From NORP233 sp050186825 (lineage in GTDB: Bacteria; Planctomycetota; J058): a DNA stretch of 64,000 bases. The position numbers were made by a program, and so were the translations under genes. This document shows, piece by piece, positions 32,769 through 41,386 of the stretch (position 1 is the first letter of the stretch; every line of letters starts with the position of its first letter). The notes under the pieces were generated by a model that had not been told where the DNA came from, ran no database searches, and saw only the letters and a list, made by a program, of their open reading frames with translations. The DNA is taken from positions 62,001 through 126,000 of the forward strand of contig JBFWYD010000008.1 in NCBI GenBank assembly GCA_050186825.1. The letters are read 5' to 3'.

Positions 32769-32826
32769 GGCGACGCTCGCCCTTCCCGCGTCTCGGAACC
32801 ATCAACCGCCCCTGTACGGAGGCTTC

Positions 32827-33417
32827 ATGCGTAGCGCCCCCTTGTTGTTCGCCGCCCTGGCCCTGCTGAGCGGCTGCTGCTCGACCACGATCTCGGGCAC
32901 GGTCACGACCCTCGACGGCAACGAGCCCGTCTCGGGCGCCGTGGTCTCGGTGGACGGGCTCCAGAACGCCCACGCGCGGACCAACGCCATGGGCCGCTAT
33001 CGCCTGCGCGACCTGCCCTGCCGCGACCAGGCCTACATCGTGCGCGTGGTGGCCGCGGGCTACCCCGAGCTCTGGGACGAGGTGCGCGCCGACGGCGCGG
33101 GCGTGGTCAAGGACTTCGCCCTCGGCGCCGGCCCCGCCCCCGGCCCGCGCGACGACACGCCCGTCCCCGTGCGCCCGCAGGTCGAGGACCCGGCGCCTGC
33201 GGCCCAGCCCGACCCCGAGCCCGAGCAGCCGGCCCCGCGGCCGCGCCCGCGTCCCCACCGCCCGCGCCCGCAGCCCCAGCCGCAGCCGAGCGCCGAGGAG
33301 CCGGCCCCGGCGCCGGCCCCCGCCCGCGAGGGTCGGAACTGCCCGGCCTGCGAGACCTTCACGCCAAAGGGCACGACCCACTGCCCGGGCTGCGGCGCGC
33401 GCGTCTACGAGCAGTAG
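32827..33417 (+). CDS. Lipoprotein with carboxypeptidase-like domain, Pro-rich linker and zinc ribbon
   Basis: The ATG at 32827 follows GGAGG and has a lipoprotein signal (LALLSGCC). Residues about 20-100 are a beta-sandwich of the carboxypeptidase regulatory-like type (ISGTVTTLDGNEPVSGAVVSV, GRYRLRDLP). A proline/arginine-rich linker follows (PRPRPRPHRPRPQPQPQP). The last 30 residues form a CPAC...CPGC zinc ribbon (CPACETFTPKGTTHCPGC), which is unusual at the C-terminus of an exported lipoprotein. It is 58 bases after serC and precedes a strong terminator. Confidence 0.75.
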   Translation: MRSAPLLFAALALLSGCCSTTISGTVTTLDGNEPVSGAVVSVDGLQNAHARTNAMGRYRLRDLPCRDQAYIVRVVAAGYPELWDEVRADGAGVVKDFALGAGPAPGPRDDTPVPVRPQVEDPAPAAQPDPEPEQPAPRPRPRPHRPRPQPQPQPSAEEPAPAPAPAREGRNCPACETFTPKGTTHCPGCGARVYEQ

Positions 33418-33448
33418 ACCCGCGCGACACGATCCCTGAGCCAGAAGG

Positions 33449-33472
33449 GAGGCCCCGCGTCCGCGGGGCCTC
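33449..33472. terminator. Bidirectional terminator, family shared with 59.2 kb
   Basis: A 10-bp perfect stem (GAGGCCCCGC / GCGGGGCCTC, loop GTCC) is followed by TCTCTCT on the plus strand. It lies between the convergent lipoprotein and bestrophin genes. Its right half and the following CTGCATGAGGCGTGCTAG are close to 59269-59298, where the TAG stop of a minus-strand gene sits at the same spacing. Confidence 0.7.
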
Positions 33473-33489
33473 TCTCTGCATGAGGCGTG

Positions 33490-34437
33490 CTAGAGGAGGA
33501 GCTGACCCACCGGCTGGGCCGGCGGCGGGAGTTCCGTCTCGCCGAGCAGGTCGCGCACGTTGCGCTCGATCGTGGTCGAGAGCGCGCCGAGCGGGAGGTC
33601 GTGGGGCTCGGTCCCGAAGGGGTCCTCGATCTCGTCGCCGATCGCGTCGAGGCCGTAGAAGGCGTAGCTCACGAGCAGGACCACGAGCGGCGTGGCCAGG
33701 CCCACGTCCTTGAGGATCCCCAGCGGGAGCGTGAGGCAGTAGATCGCCGCGATCCGATGCAGGAGCAGGTTGTAGGAGAGCGGGATCGGGGTGTTCTTGA
33801 TCCGCTCGCAGCCGCCCTGGATGTCGATCAGGTCGGACAGGCTCCGCTCGAGCACGGGCAGGTGGTAGGTGTCCAGCCAGCCGCGCCGCCAGGCCTCGCT
33901 CACCCGCTCGCCCAGCCCCTGCACCAGCCGCATCGGCGGGTTCGTGCTCGCGGCCAGCCCGGGGACCTCCTCGGGCGGGATCAGCCGGCCCAGCTCGGCG
34001 AGGTCGCGCTCGTCGCGGAGGAAGAGCCGCAGCGTGTGCGGATAGGCCGCCACCCGGTGGACCATCGCCTGCTGCCAGGCCCGCAGCTCCGGCGCGCCCT
34101 CGCCCTCGCCCGTGTTCTCTCTTGGGGTCAGCAGGGTCAACAGCTGGCGCGAGAGCGAGCGGCTGGTGTTCACCAGCCGGCCCCAGAGGATCCGCCCCTC
34201 CCAGAAGCGCTGGTAGCTGGTGTTGTTCCGGAAGCCCAGGAAGATCGAGAGCGCCAGCCCGATCAGCGTGAAGGGGGTCTGGGTCACGCTCAGCTGCGGG
34301 TGATCGCGCAGCCCGATGGTCAGGGCCGTGGCGACCAGCGTCGTGAACAGCAGCCGCCCCCAGATCCGCGAGAGCACCGACCCGCGGACCTTCACGATGC
34401 TGCGCAGCCAGCCGAGCTTCTCCGGGACGACGATCAT
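33490..34437 (-). CDS. Bestrophin-family ion channel
   Basis: This 315-residue membrane protein belongs to the bacterial bestrophin (formerly UPF0187) family. Conserved features are FLGFRNNTSYQRFWEGR in the first cytosolic segment, TIPIPLSYNLLLHRIAAIYC-like NTPIPLSYNLLLHR, and the C-terminal DEIEDPFGTEPHDLPL. There are four membrane helices, two near the N-terminus and two around IYCLTLPLGILKDVG and LVVLLVSYAFYGLDAI. Bestrophins conduct anions, or cations in some bacterial members. The stop lies 17 bases from the terminator hairpin. Confidence 0.9.
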   Translation of the reverse strand: MIVVPEKLGWLRSIVKVRGSVLSRIWGRLLFTTLVATALTIGLRDHPQLSVTQTPFTLIGLALSIFLGFRNNTSYQRFWEGRILWGRLVNTSRSLSRQLLTLLTPRENTGEGEGAPELRAWQQAMVHRVAAYPHTLRLFLRDERDLAELGRLIPPEEVPGLAASTNPPMRLVQGLGERVSEAWRRGWLDTYHLPVLERSLSDLIDIQGGCERIKNTPIPLSYNLLLHRIAAIYCLTLPLGILKDVGLATPLVVLLVSYAFYGLDAIGDEIEDPFGTEPHDLPLGALSTTIERNVRDLLGETELPPPAQPVGQLLL

Positions 34438-34574
34438 GAGCGCGCTCCAACCGAGGGGCGCACAGGTTCCCGAGGCCGATGAGCGGCGTCAACGCTCAGG
34501 GGTCCCCTCGTGCGGCAGCGGGACCAGGCGCGGCTGGGGTTGCGCCCGCCGCCCGGGCCAGCGAACGTCCCCCT

Positions 34575-35876
34575 ATGACCACCCCGCGCAAGACCTCGCT
34601 CCTGCTCCCCCTGGCCCTGACCCTGGCCTTGCCCGCGGCCGCGCTGGCCGCGCCGCGCAAGGACCCGCTCGAGCGGCTGCGCGACGGGGTGAACCTCTGG
34701 CGCCAGGAGCTGCGCATCGAGACCACCATGGTCGCGGCGCACCTGCGCGGGATGCTCGGGCCGCAGCCGGCGGCCGCGGACTGGACGCCGCGCAGCGCCG
34801 GCAAGGGGCGGCTGGTGCGCGGGCCCGAGGGGGTCCCGATCCTCTACCTCGAGGGCACGCCCGAGGAGATGGGGCGCCAGCACGGGCTGCTGCTCAAGCG
34901 CGAGATCGGGGCCCTGCGCGCCTACGTCAAGGCCTTCGTGGGCCCGCGCCGGATGCGCGGGGCGGTCGAGCGCGGCGAGAGGCTGTTCCTGCCCCACGTG
35001 CCCGAGCGCTTCCTGCGCGAGCTGCGGGCGATGGCCGCCGCGGCGGAGATGAGCGAGCGCGAGCTGCTCCTCGCCCAGTGGTTCGCCGACATCTACCGCG
35101 GCTTCGCCTGTTCGACCCTGGCCGCGCCCAGCGCCGAGGGCGAGGGGACCTTCCTGGCCCGCAACCTCGACTTCCCGACCATGGGCTACCTCCAGCGCTA
35201 CTCGATCGTGATCGTGGCCCGCCCCGCCGGGCAGCGGCCCTTCGTGTCGGTGGGCTGGCCGGGGATGGTCGGCGTGCTCTCGGGGCAGAACCGCTCGCTC
35301 GCGGCCGCGACCCTGGTCGTGCACGACGACAGCGGGCTGTCGGCGGGGCTCCCCTTCCAGCTCCTCTACCGGCGCGTGCTCGAGGAGACGGACGACGTGG
35401 CCGGGGCGGAGGCCCTGCTGCGCGCCGCGCCGATCACGGTCGCGAACAACCTGATGCTCGCGGACGCGGGCGGCGGGGCGCGGGTGGTCGAGCTCCACCC
35501 GCAGCGGATCGAGTCCCGCGGCCCCGGGGCCGACGGGCTGCTGGTGGCCACCAACCACTTCGTGACCTCCGAGCGGCGCCGCGACCGGCTCTCCTTCAGC
35601 TTCCTCAGCTCGCGGCGCCGGTTCCGGGCGGTCGAGCAGACCTGCCCCGCCCGGGCGCCCGTGCCCCTGGCCCGCGCGCGCGAGGCCCTGGCCAAGGCCT
35701 CGGTCCCCTTCACGGCCCAGAGCATGGTGTTCCTGCCCCGCCAGGGCGCGGTCGAGGTGGCCTTCGTGCGCGACGGCGCCGCGGCCAAGGGGCGCTTCGT
35801 CCGGCTCGAGCGCGGGCTGCTCCTGGAGGCGAAGGCGGCCAGCGCTCCGCTCCCTCCGGCGGGCGAGAGGCGATAG
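34575..35876 (+). CDS. Peptidase C45-type acyltransferase (Ntn hydrolase), secreted
   Basis: The ATG at 34575 gives a Sec signal (LLLPLALTLALPAAALA) and 433 residues. The C45 family matures by autocleavage to expose a catalytic cysteine, here probably Cys179 in YRGFACSTLAAP. LARNLDFPT downstream supplies the conserved Asn/Asp of the Ntn active site. The N-terminal part has ILYLEGTPEEMGRQHGLLL, typical of C45. Substrates could be acyl amides, peptides or acyl-homoserine lactones. It is 24 bases upstream of the kinase-like gene. Confidence 0.85.
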   Translation: MTTPRKTSLLLPLALTLALPAAALAAPRKDPLERLRDGVNLWRQELRIETTMVAAHLRGMLGPQPAAADWTPRSAGKGRLVRGPEGVPILYLEGTPEEMGRQHGLLLKREIGALRAYVKAFVGPRRMRGAVERGERLFLPHVPERFLRELRAMAAAAEMSERELLLAQWFADIYRGFACSTLAAPSAEGEGTFLARNLDFPTMGYLQRYSIVIVARPAGQRPFVSVGWPGMVGVLSGQNRSLAAATLVVHDDSGLSAGLPFQLLYRRVLEETDDVAGAEALLRAAPITVANNLMLADAGGGARVVELHPQRIESRGPGADGLLVATNHFVTSERRRDRLSFSFLSSRRRFRAVEQTCPARAPVPLARAREALAKASVPFTAQSMVFLPRQGAVEVAFVRDGAAAKGRFVRLERGLLLEAKAASAPLPPAGERR

Positions 35877-35900
35877 ACTCTCGGCGCGAGGCACTTCTCC

Positions 35901-38900
35901 GTGGCGACTCCCTACGACATGGCCTTCGTCCGCGCCCTGATGCGAGACGCCGGGGCCGATCAGCCCACGGCCATGCGCTGCATCAGCGTGGTCGACGGCC
36001 AGGCCCAGCAGGGCCGCTCGGTGACGGCCCTCCAGGTCGCCATGCACCTCGGGCTGATCGACGCCGACCAGGCGCGCAACCTCGACGCCACCGCCCGGCG
36101 CGAGCTCCAGGGCGGCGGCCCGCCCTCCCGGCCGGCCGGTCCGCCGCCGGCAGGCGGACCTCCGCCCCGCCCCGCCCCTCCGCCCGGCGGCCCGCCGCCG
36201 CACCCCGGCGGACCCCCCCCGCGCCCCGCAGGCCTGCCCCCGCAGGCCGGTGGGCCTCCCCCGCGCCCCGCGGGCCCCCCGCAAGCGGGCGGACCGCCGC
36301 CGCACCCGGGCGGGTCGCATCCGGGCGGACCGCCGCCGCATCCCGGGGGGCCGCCGCCGCGGCCCGCGGGCGCCGGCTCGCCGCCCAGCGGCCGCGCGCA
36401 GCGGCCCTCGCAGCGCCGCCCCCGGCCCGAAGGCCAGGAGGGGCCCCCCGGCCCGGCTGGGGCTGGGCCTGCAGCCCAACCACCACGCCCCGCTGCGCCT
36501 CCGCCCACGCCGCCTTCCCCGGGCGGCACGCCCGAGGCGGCCGCCGCTCCCGCCAAGCCGGGCGAGACCTACTTCGACCTGGCCGTGAACGGCGAGGGGC
36601 TCGACGACTACGAGCTCGGCGCCCAGCTCGGCGCCGGCCCCGCGGGCGCCAGCTTCCGCGGGCGCCGCAAGCGCGGGCACGCGCCCGTGACCCTCAAGGT
36701 GCTGAACAAGCGCTTCCAGGAGCTGAAGACCCTGCTCGAGCAGGTCGACGCCGACCTCGCCCCCTGGAAGGCGGTCCAGCACGAGCGGCTCGCGCCCTTC
36801 CTCGGGCGCGGCACCTCCAACGGCCGCGAGGTGGCGGTCTTCGGCTTCGCGCCCGGTCAGCCGCTCTCGCAGGTGCTGCGCACCGCCCGGCTCGAGCCCG
36901 GCCAGGCGCTCAAGGCGATCTTCGAGGTGGCCCAGGCGCTCGAGGTCGCCCACAAGCGCGGCCTGGCCCACGGCGACGTGCGCGCCGCGAAGGTCTTCTG
37001 GGACGGCCAGCACGCGACCCTGGTCGACGGCGGCCTGGGGCGCGCCAGCTCGCTGGCCGCGGGCTTCGGCCAGTTCGGCCTGGCCTTCGGGCACCCCGCC
37101 TACATGGCCCCCGAGGTGATCCAGCAGGAGGACCAGAGCCGCCCCACCCCCGCGACCGACGTCTACGCGCTGGGGATCCTCGGCTACGAGATGCTGTGCG
37201 GCCGGCTGCCCTTCCGCCTCGAGGGCGAGGTGATCGACGTGCTCCGGCAACACGTCGAGTCGCCCCTCCCGCCGCCCCCCGCGGACGTGGGCTTCAGCGC
37301 CGCGATCGCCGGGCTGCTGATCCGCATGACGGCCAAGGACCCCGTCTCGCGGCTCAAGGATGCCACGGCCGTGGTCGAGGCGATCCGGCTGGTCCTCGCC
37401 GGCAAGCCGCTGCCGCCCATGCCGCGCCCGGCGGGCGCCGAGGCCAGCGCCGCGCCGGCCCAGGTCGAGGAGTTCTCCCTCGACGCCGAGGTCACCGCCG
37501 ACTCCTGGGACCGTCAGTCCGAGAGCGTCGCCAAGCGCAAGGGCACCTTCGACGCCAAGAAGCTCAAGCGCGTCGGCCCCGACGTGTTCAAGGGCGGCAA
37601 GCAGGAGGAGGAGGAGGGCGGCGGGCTGCTGGCGGCCATGATCAAGGCCGCCAGCGTCGAGCAGGCCGAGTCCGACGACGCCAAGGCCAAGGGGAAGAAG
37701 CGCCCCAAGAAGCCGGTGCGCGCCGGCGTCGCCGGGCCGACCACCATCGGCCAGGAGGAGGCGGTCGGCCAGGGCAGCGCCACCCAGAAGAAGGTCTCGC
37801 TGATCCTGCTGGTGCTGGTGGCCGGCGGGCTCCTGCTCGGCACGGCCGCCTCGACCGTGCGCTGGGTCAACCGGCCGCCCGAGGAGCCCCCGGCGCGGCG
37901 CGACCCGCCCAAGGTCGACGTGGACGCGATCGCCAAGGCCCAGGCCGCGGAGCAGGCCGCCAAGGAGCAGGCGCTGGCCGAGGCCAAGGGCTTCGCGGAG
38001 CGGGCCCTGGGCGCGATGCGCGCGGGGGACTTCCGGGGCGCGCTGGCGCTCAAGAGCAAGCTCTCCCCCGCCGCGCGCTCGGTGGGCGCCGCGGAGATCG
38101 CCTCGGTCGAGGCCCAGGTCGGCGCCGCGGCGGCGGAGAAGCTCGCCAAGGAGGAGCTCGCGATCGGCGAGCTCGTGGCGGCGGGCGACGCGCGCAAGGC
38201 CGAGGCCCGCATCCGCCGGCTGCAGTCCTGGGTCCTCGACGAGGAGCGCCCCAAGGCGCTGCTGGCCGACCTCGCGCAGCGCAAGCAGGCGCGGATGCTC
38301 GCGATCAAGAAGCTCTCGCTGGAGAAGCCCATCGAGGACCTGGGCGGCTTCGAGGCCAAGCTGCGCGAGATGGCCCGCGGGCAGCTCACCCTGTTCCCGG
38401 GCGGCGGGCTGGCGGTCGAGTACGGCGACCCCTCGCAGGCCCTGCTCCAGGACGTGGTCCCGCTCAGCCGCGCCAAGCGCACCCTGTTCGAGGCGGGGAC
38501 GGCGGGCGGCGAGCGCTCGCTCAAGCTCTCGGCCGAGGGTGAGCCGCTGTTCCTCGGGCTCACCCCGCCCTTCGGGCGCGTGGTCGACCTGACCCTCGAG
38601 CTGCGCTTCACCGAGGCCCCCAGCCCCGAGCGCCGCTTCGCGGTCCTGTTCGGCGCCCAGGGCGCGGGCAAGAAGCACGCGACCTCGCGCGGGATCGGCC
38701 TGGAGTGGGGGCTGCGCCCGGTGACCCTTCGCGAGGACGGGACGCTGGCCGAGCAGGTCCCCTCTCCGCTCCCGCGCCTCGACCCTGGGCAGCCGCTGCG
38801 CCTAGACCTCCGGATCATCGACGAGTCCAGCCGCGCCACGCTCGAGGTCGTGGGCACGGTCCGCAGCGGCAGCGGCAAGCCCTACCGGTCCGCCGCGGCC

Positions 38901-39014
38901 ATGCTCCCGCGCGAGGTGAGCCGCGGCTTCATCGCCTTCTACGTCGAGCGCGCGGAGGTGCACGTCACCTTCCTCGAGGTCCGCGGGCTGGTGGACCCCA
39001 AGGCCCTGGAGTGA
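35901..39014 (+). CDS. Degenerate protein-kinase-like membrane protein with Pro/Gly-rich linker
   Basis: This 1,037-residue protein starts at a GTG. A helical domain (1-70) is followed by a long PPGG/PPP-rich low-complexity linker (about 73-215). A kinase-like domain begins near 235 with GAQLGAGPAGASFRG and the beta3 lysine in TLKVL. The catalytic loop reads HGDVRAAKV (about 357), so the Arg of HRD and the Asn of KPxN are missing, and DFG reads DGG. APE and the C-lobe remain (YMAPEVIQQ). It is therefore probably a pseudokinase or an atypical kinase. One transmembrane helix (about 630-650) and an extracytoplasmic beta-sandwich (about 840-1037) follow. A GTG start 3' overlaps the next gene. Confidence 0.75.
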   Translation: MATPYDMAFVRALMRDAGADQPTAMRCISVVDGQAQQGRSVTALQVAMHLGLIDADQARNLDATARRELQGGGPPSRPAGPPPAGGPPPRPAPPPGGPPPHPGGPPPRPAGLPPQAGGPPPRPAGPPQAGGPPPHPGGSHPGGPPPHPGGPPPRPAGAGSPPSGRAQRPSQRRPRPEGQEGPPGPAGAGPAAQPPRPAAPPPTPPSPGGTPEAAAAPAKPGETYFDLAVNGEGLDDYELGAQLGAGPAGASFRGRRKRGHAPVTLKVLNKRFQELKTLLEQVDADLAPWKAVQHERLAPFLGRGTSNGREVAVFGFAPGQPLSQVLRTARLEPGQALKAIFEVAQALEVAHKRGLAHGDVRAAKVFWDGQHATLVDGGLGRASSLAAGFGQFGLAFGHPAYMAPEVIQQEDQSRPTPATDVYALGILGYEMLCGRLPFRLEGEVIDVLRQHVESPLPPPPADVGFSAAIAGLLIRMTAKDPVSRLKDATAVVEAIRLVLAGKPLPPMPRPAGAEASAAPAQVEEFSLDAEVTADSWDRQSESVAKRKGTFDAKKLKRVGPDVFKGGKQEEEEGGGLLAAMIKAASVEQAESDDAKAKGKKRPKKPVRAGVAGPTTIGQEEAVGQGSATQKKVSLILLVLVAGGLLLGTAASTVRWVNRPPEEPPARRDPPKVDVDAIAKAQAAEQAAKEQALAEAKGFAERALGAMRAGDFRGALALKSKLSPAARSVGAAEIASVEAQVGAAAAEKLAKEELAIGELVAAGDARKAEARIRRLQSWVLDEERPKALLADLAQRKQARMLAIKKLSLEKPIEDLGGFEAKLREMARGQLTLFPGGGLAVEYGDPSQALLQDVVPLSRAKRTLFEAGTAGGERSLKLSAEGEPLFLGLTPPFGRVVDLTLELRFTEAPSPERRFAVLFGAQGAGKKHATSRGIGLEWGLRPVTLREDGTLAEQVPSPLPRLDPGQPLRLDLRIIDESSRATLEVVGTVRSGSGKPYRSAAAMLPREVSRGFIAFYVERAEVHVTFLEVRGLVDPKALE

Positions 39015-41386
39015 CCCCCGGCCAGGAGGCCAGCCCGGCGGCCGAGCAGCGGCAGCCGAAGAACATCGTCGCGATGCTCATGAGCGTCGTCCCGGGGCTG
39101 GCGCAGGCCTACCTGGACCACGTGCTCCTCGGCGCGATCCTCTTCGCCTGCTTCCTGACCGCCCTCAACGGCCTGTTCCTCTCGCTCAACCTCCAGTCGA
39201 CGAACACCGACCTGATCTTCCGGATCTCCGTGGTCGCGCTGGTGCTCCTGGTCGTGGGCAGCATGTGGCACGCCTACGCCCAGTCCTACGGGACCGACCG
39301 CCAGACGCTGGCGCAGGGGCGGCGCTCGCTCCTGCGCGAGGCGCTGCTCCACTACCTGCGCGACGAGCTCGAGATCGCGGCGCTCAAGCTCGAGCAGGCC
39401 ATCGACCTCGACGTGGACTGGCAGGACCCGGACCCCCTGTTCCACCTCGGCGTGGTGATGCTCCGCGTGGCCGAGCGCCGCTCGCACACCCAGGACCTGG
39501 ACGGCGCGCGGGCCGCGCGCCGGCGCAGCCAGTGGGCCTTCCGCACCTGCCTCTCGCGCGACAGCTTCGGCAAGTGGACCCGCGAGATCCGGCGCGAGAC
39601 CCGGCGGATGCGCCGGCTGCTCGACATCACGGGCCGGCTGCGCAAGTCGTCGGAGACCAGCGAGCGGCAGGAGGCGCCCACCAGCAGCCAGAGCGCCCCG
39701 TCCTTCCCCGAGCTGCGCGAGAGCGGGTCCCTGCCGCGGATCGAGGTCGACGCCAAGCCCATCGAGGGCATGCCGCACACCCGCGTCACGCCGCGCCCCT
39801 TCAGCCGCGCCCGCCTCGCCGAGCGCCTGGCCGAGGCCGACGCGCTGGCCGCCGCCGAGACCGTGGCCATGGAGCACCCGCCCTCGCAGGAGGAGACGAC
39901 CCAGGTCGAGAACCGCGCCTGGCCGACGACCCGCCGCAGCGACCGCTTCCTGGCGGGGGTCCTGCGCGACAGCCGGCGCGCGCGGCGCCCGCGCGCGGAT
40001 GACCCCGAGGCCACCCGCCCCGAGCGCCGCGGCCTGCACGACGAACCCACGGTGGCCGACGAGCCCCCGCCCCACCGCCCGCCGCCCACACGCCAGACCT
40101 CACGGCTGGGCTCGACGCGGCGGCTCGCCGACGAGGTGGCGGCGGAGCCGCTGCCCGAGCCCACGGCGGCGCCGAAGCCGACGCCGGCGACGCCCGAGCC
40201 CGACCTACCCGAGACCCGCAAGGGCACCCGCGAGGTCGAGCTCCCGGGCGAAGAGGCGAGCGCGCCGGCGACCGACACGGAGACGGCGCTCGAGCCCGAG
40301 CTGCCCGAGACCCGCAAGGGCGCCCGCGAGGGCGAGCTCCCCGGCGAACGCGAGCCCCGCCCGCCCGAGCACGGGATGCCCCCCACCCGGCTCAACGTGC
40401 GCCCGAAGGAGCTGATGGGGGACCTCCTGATCCCCAGCACCCGCCAGGAGAAGCGCCAGATCCCCGCAGCGCACGCGGCCTCGGAGCCCCCGCCGCCGGA
40501 GGGGGCCATGCCCGCCACGCGCCTCGACGTGGACCCGAGGGCGCTGATCGGCGACCTGCTGGCCGCCAAGGGTGCGCCCGCAGACCCCGGCGCGAAGGCG
40601 CCCGAGCACAGGCCGCCCACGACGCGCCCGAGCCTGGTCCACCGCGAGCTCGCAGCTACGCCCGAGGACCGCCAACCCCGCCGGGACGCCCCCACCCAGC
40701 GCGCCTCCGCCCCGGACTGCGCGGAGGACCTGGGGTGGGAGTCGGGAGCGGCGGAGTCGGGTGCGGCGGAGTCCGGAGCGGCGGAGTCGGGAGCGGTGGC
40801 TGCGGAGGCGGAGGGCTCAGGAGCTGCGGAGGCGGTTCTTCTGAGCGCAGAGGCGCAGAGGCGCAGAGACGCAGAGGGCTCCAGGTCTGGACAGGAGCGC
40901 GACTCCGATTCGGATTTGGATTCGGACTCGGAGATGGCCCCCCGCTCACACGGAACGATCTCCGCGGTCTCTGCGATCTCTGCGCTGAGTACCAACGCTG
41001 TCGCAGACCCTCACGAACTCGGGCTCGGAACCCGCTCTCGTGAGTCTCTGGAGTCGGAGTCGGAACCAGTTTCGGAGACCGCGGATCCGCGGGCGGACGG
41101 CTCCGCAGCGATCGCGGCAGGAGCTGCGCAGGCGTTGGATATCAGCGCAGAGATCGCAGAGACCGCGGAGATCGCCAGGGGCGAGCGGGGGCGCGTCTCC
41201 GCAGCGGGATCGGAGTTCGCGGCAGAGACAACGGGCACGGGCACGGGCACGGGCACGGACTCGGAATCGGAATCGGAATCGGAATCTGGCACGGGCACGG
41301 GCACGGGCACGGACTCCGACTCGGGCTCGGGCTCCTCGGATGCCACGGGCTCGGGCACACTGCCGCCCCGGAGGAAACAGGCATGA
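39011..41386 (+). CDS. Membrane protein with repeat-derived low-complexity tail
   Basis: The GTG at 39011 overlaps the stop of the kinase-like gene (GTGA). The 791-residue protein has two membrane helices (about 38-60 and 70-90), a TPR-like segment (LHYLRDELEIAALKLEQAID), and then an acidic, Pro-rich region with internal repeats of the form MPxTRLxVxPxxLxGDLL (around 250, 455, 500). From about residue 610 the sequence is made of translated intergenic-type repeats: SGAAE pentapeptides, SEAQRRRDAEG, and finally TGTGTG and SESESE runs. The stop overlaps the purF ATG (ATGA). The original protein probably ended before 40,830 and has been extended by repeat expansion that stayed in frame. Confidence 0.7.
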   Translation: MTPGQEASPAAEQRQPKNIVAMLMSVVPGLAQAYLDHVLLGAILFACFLTALNGLFLSLNLQSTNTDLIFRISVVALVLLVVGSMWHAYAQSYGTDRQTLAQGRRSLLREALLHYLRDELEIAALKLEQAIDLDVDWQDPDPLFHLGVVMLRVAERRSHTQDLDGARAARRRSQWAFRTCLSRDSFGKWTREIRRETRRMRRLLDITGRLRKSSETSERQEAPTSSQSAPSFPELRESGSLPRIEVDAKPIEGMPHTRVTPRPFSRARLAERLAEADALAAAETVAMEHPPSQEETTQVENRAWPTTRRSDRFLAGVLRDSRRARRPRADDPEATRPERRGLHDEPTVADEPPPHRPPPTRQTSRLGSTRRLADEVAAEPLPEPTAAPKPTPATPEPDLPETRKGTREVELPGEEASAPATDTETALEPELPETRKGAREGELPGEREPRPPEHGMPPTRLNVRPKELMGDLLIPSTRQEKRQIPAAHAASEPPPPEGAMPATRLDVDPRALIGDLLAAKGAPADPGAKAPEHRPPTTRPSLVHRELAATPEDRQPRRDAPTQRASAPDCAEDLGWESGAAESGAAESGAAESGAVAAEAEGSGAAEAVLLSAEAQRRRDAEGSRSGQERDSDSDLDSDSEMAPRSHGTISAVSAISALSTNAVADPHELGLGTRSRESLESESEPVSETADPRADGSAAIAAGAAQALDISAEIAETAEIARGERGRVSAAGSEFAAETTGTGTGTGTDSESESESESGTGTGTGTDSDSGSGSSDATGSGTLPPRRKQA
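40837..41220 (+). repeat. Three-module repeat element (A-hexamer-B-hexamer-C), copy 1
   Basis: Module A (40837-40883) is TTCTTCTGAGCGCAGAGGCG, then CAGAGG/CAGAGA units and GGGCTCCAG. A short GATTCG/GGATTT array (40901-40930) follows, then module B (40941-41048: CCGCTCACAC, TCTCTGCGATCTCTGCGCTG, TACCAACGC, CCTCACGAACTCGGGCTCGG). Next come a GAGTCG array and module C (41128-41175), which is inverted relative to the B core. The same order appears on the opposite strand at 58460-58975. The whole element lies inside the open frame of the gene ending at 41386. Confidence 0.8.
41232..41358 (+). repeat. Hexanucleotide tandem arrays (GGGCAC and GGAATC)
   Basis: Runs of GGGCAC, then TCGGAA, then GGGCAC again form perfect or near-perfect hexamer arrays. 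Because the unit is six bases they stay in frame and encode Thr-Gly and Ser-Glu dipeptides at the end of the membrane protein gene. Confidence 0.85.

Noticed and set aside
34316..38678. Long frames opposite or alongside the C45 and kinase-like genes (more than 1,400 codons on the minus strand)
   Set aside because: Composition is that of antisense shadow (many Arg, Gly, His, Gln); no domain is seen, and real genes cover the same DNA.
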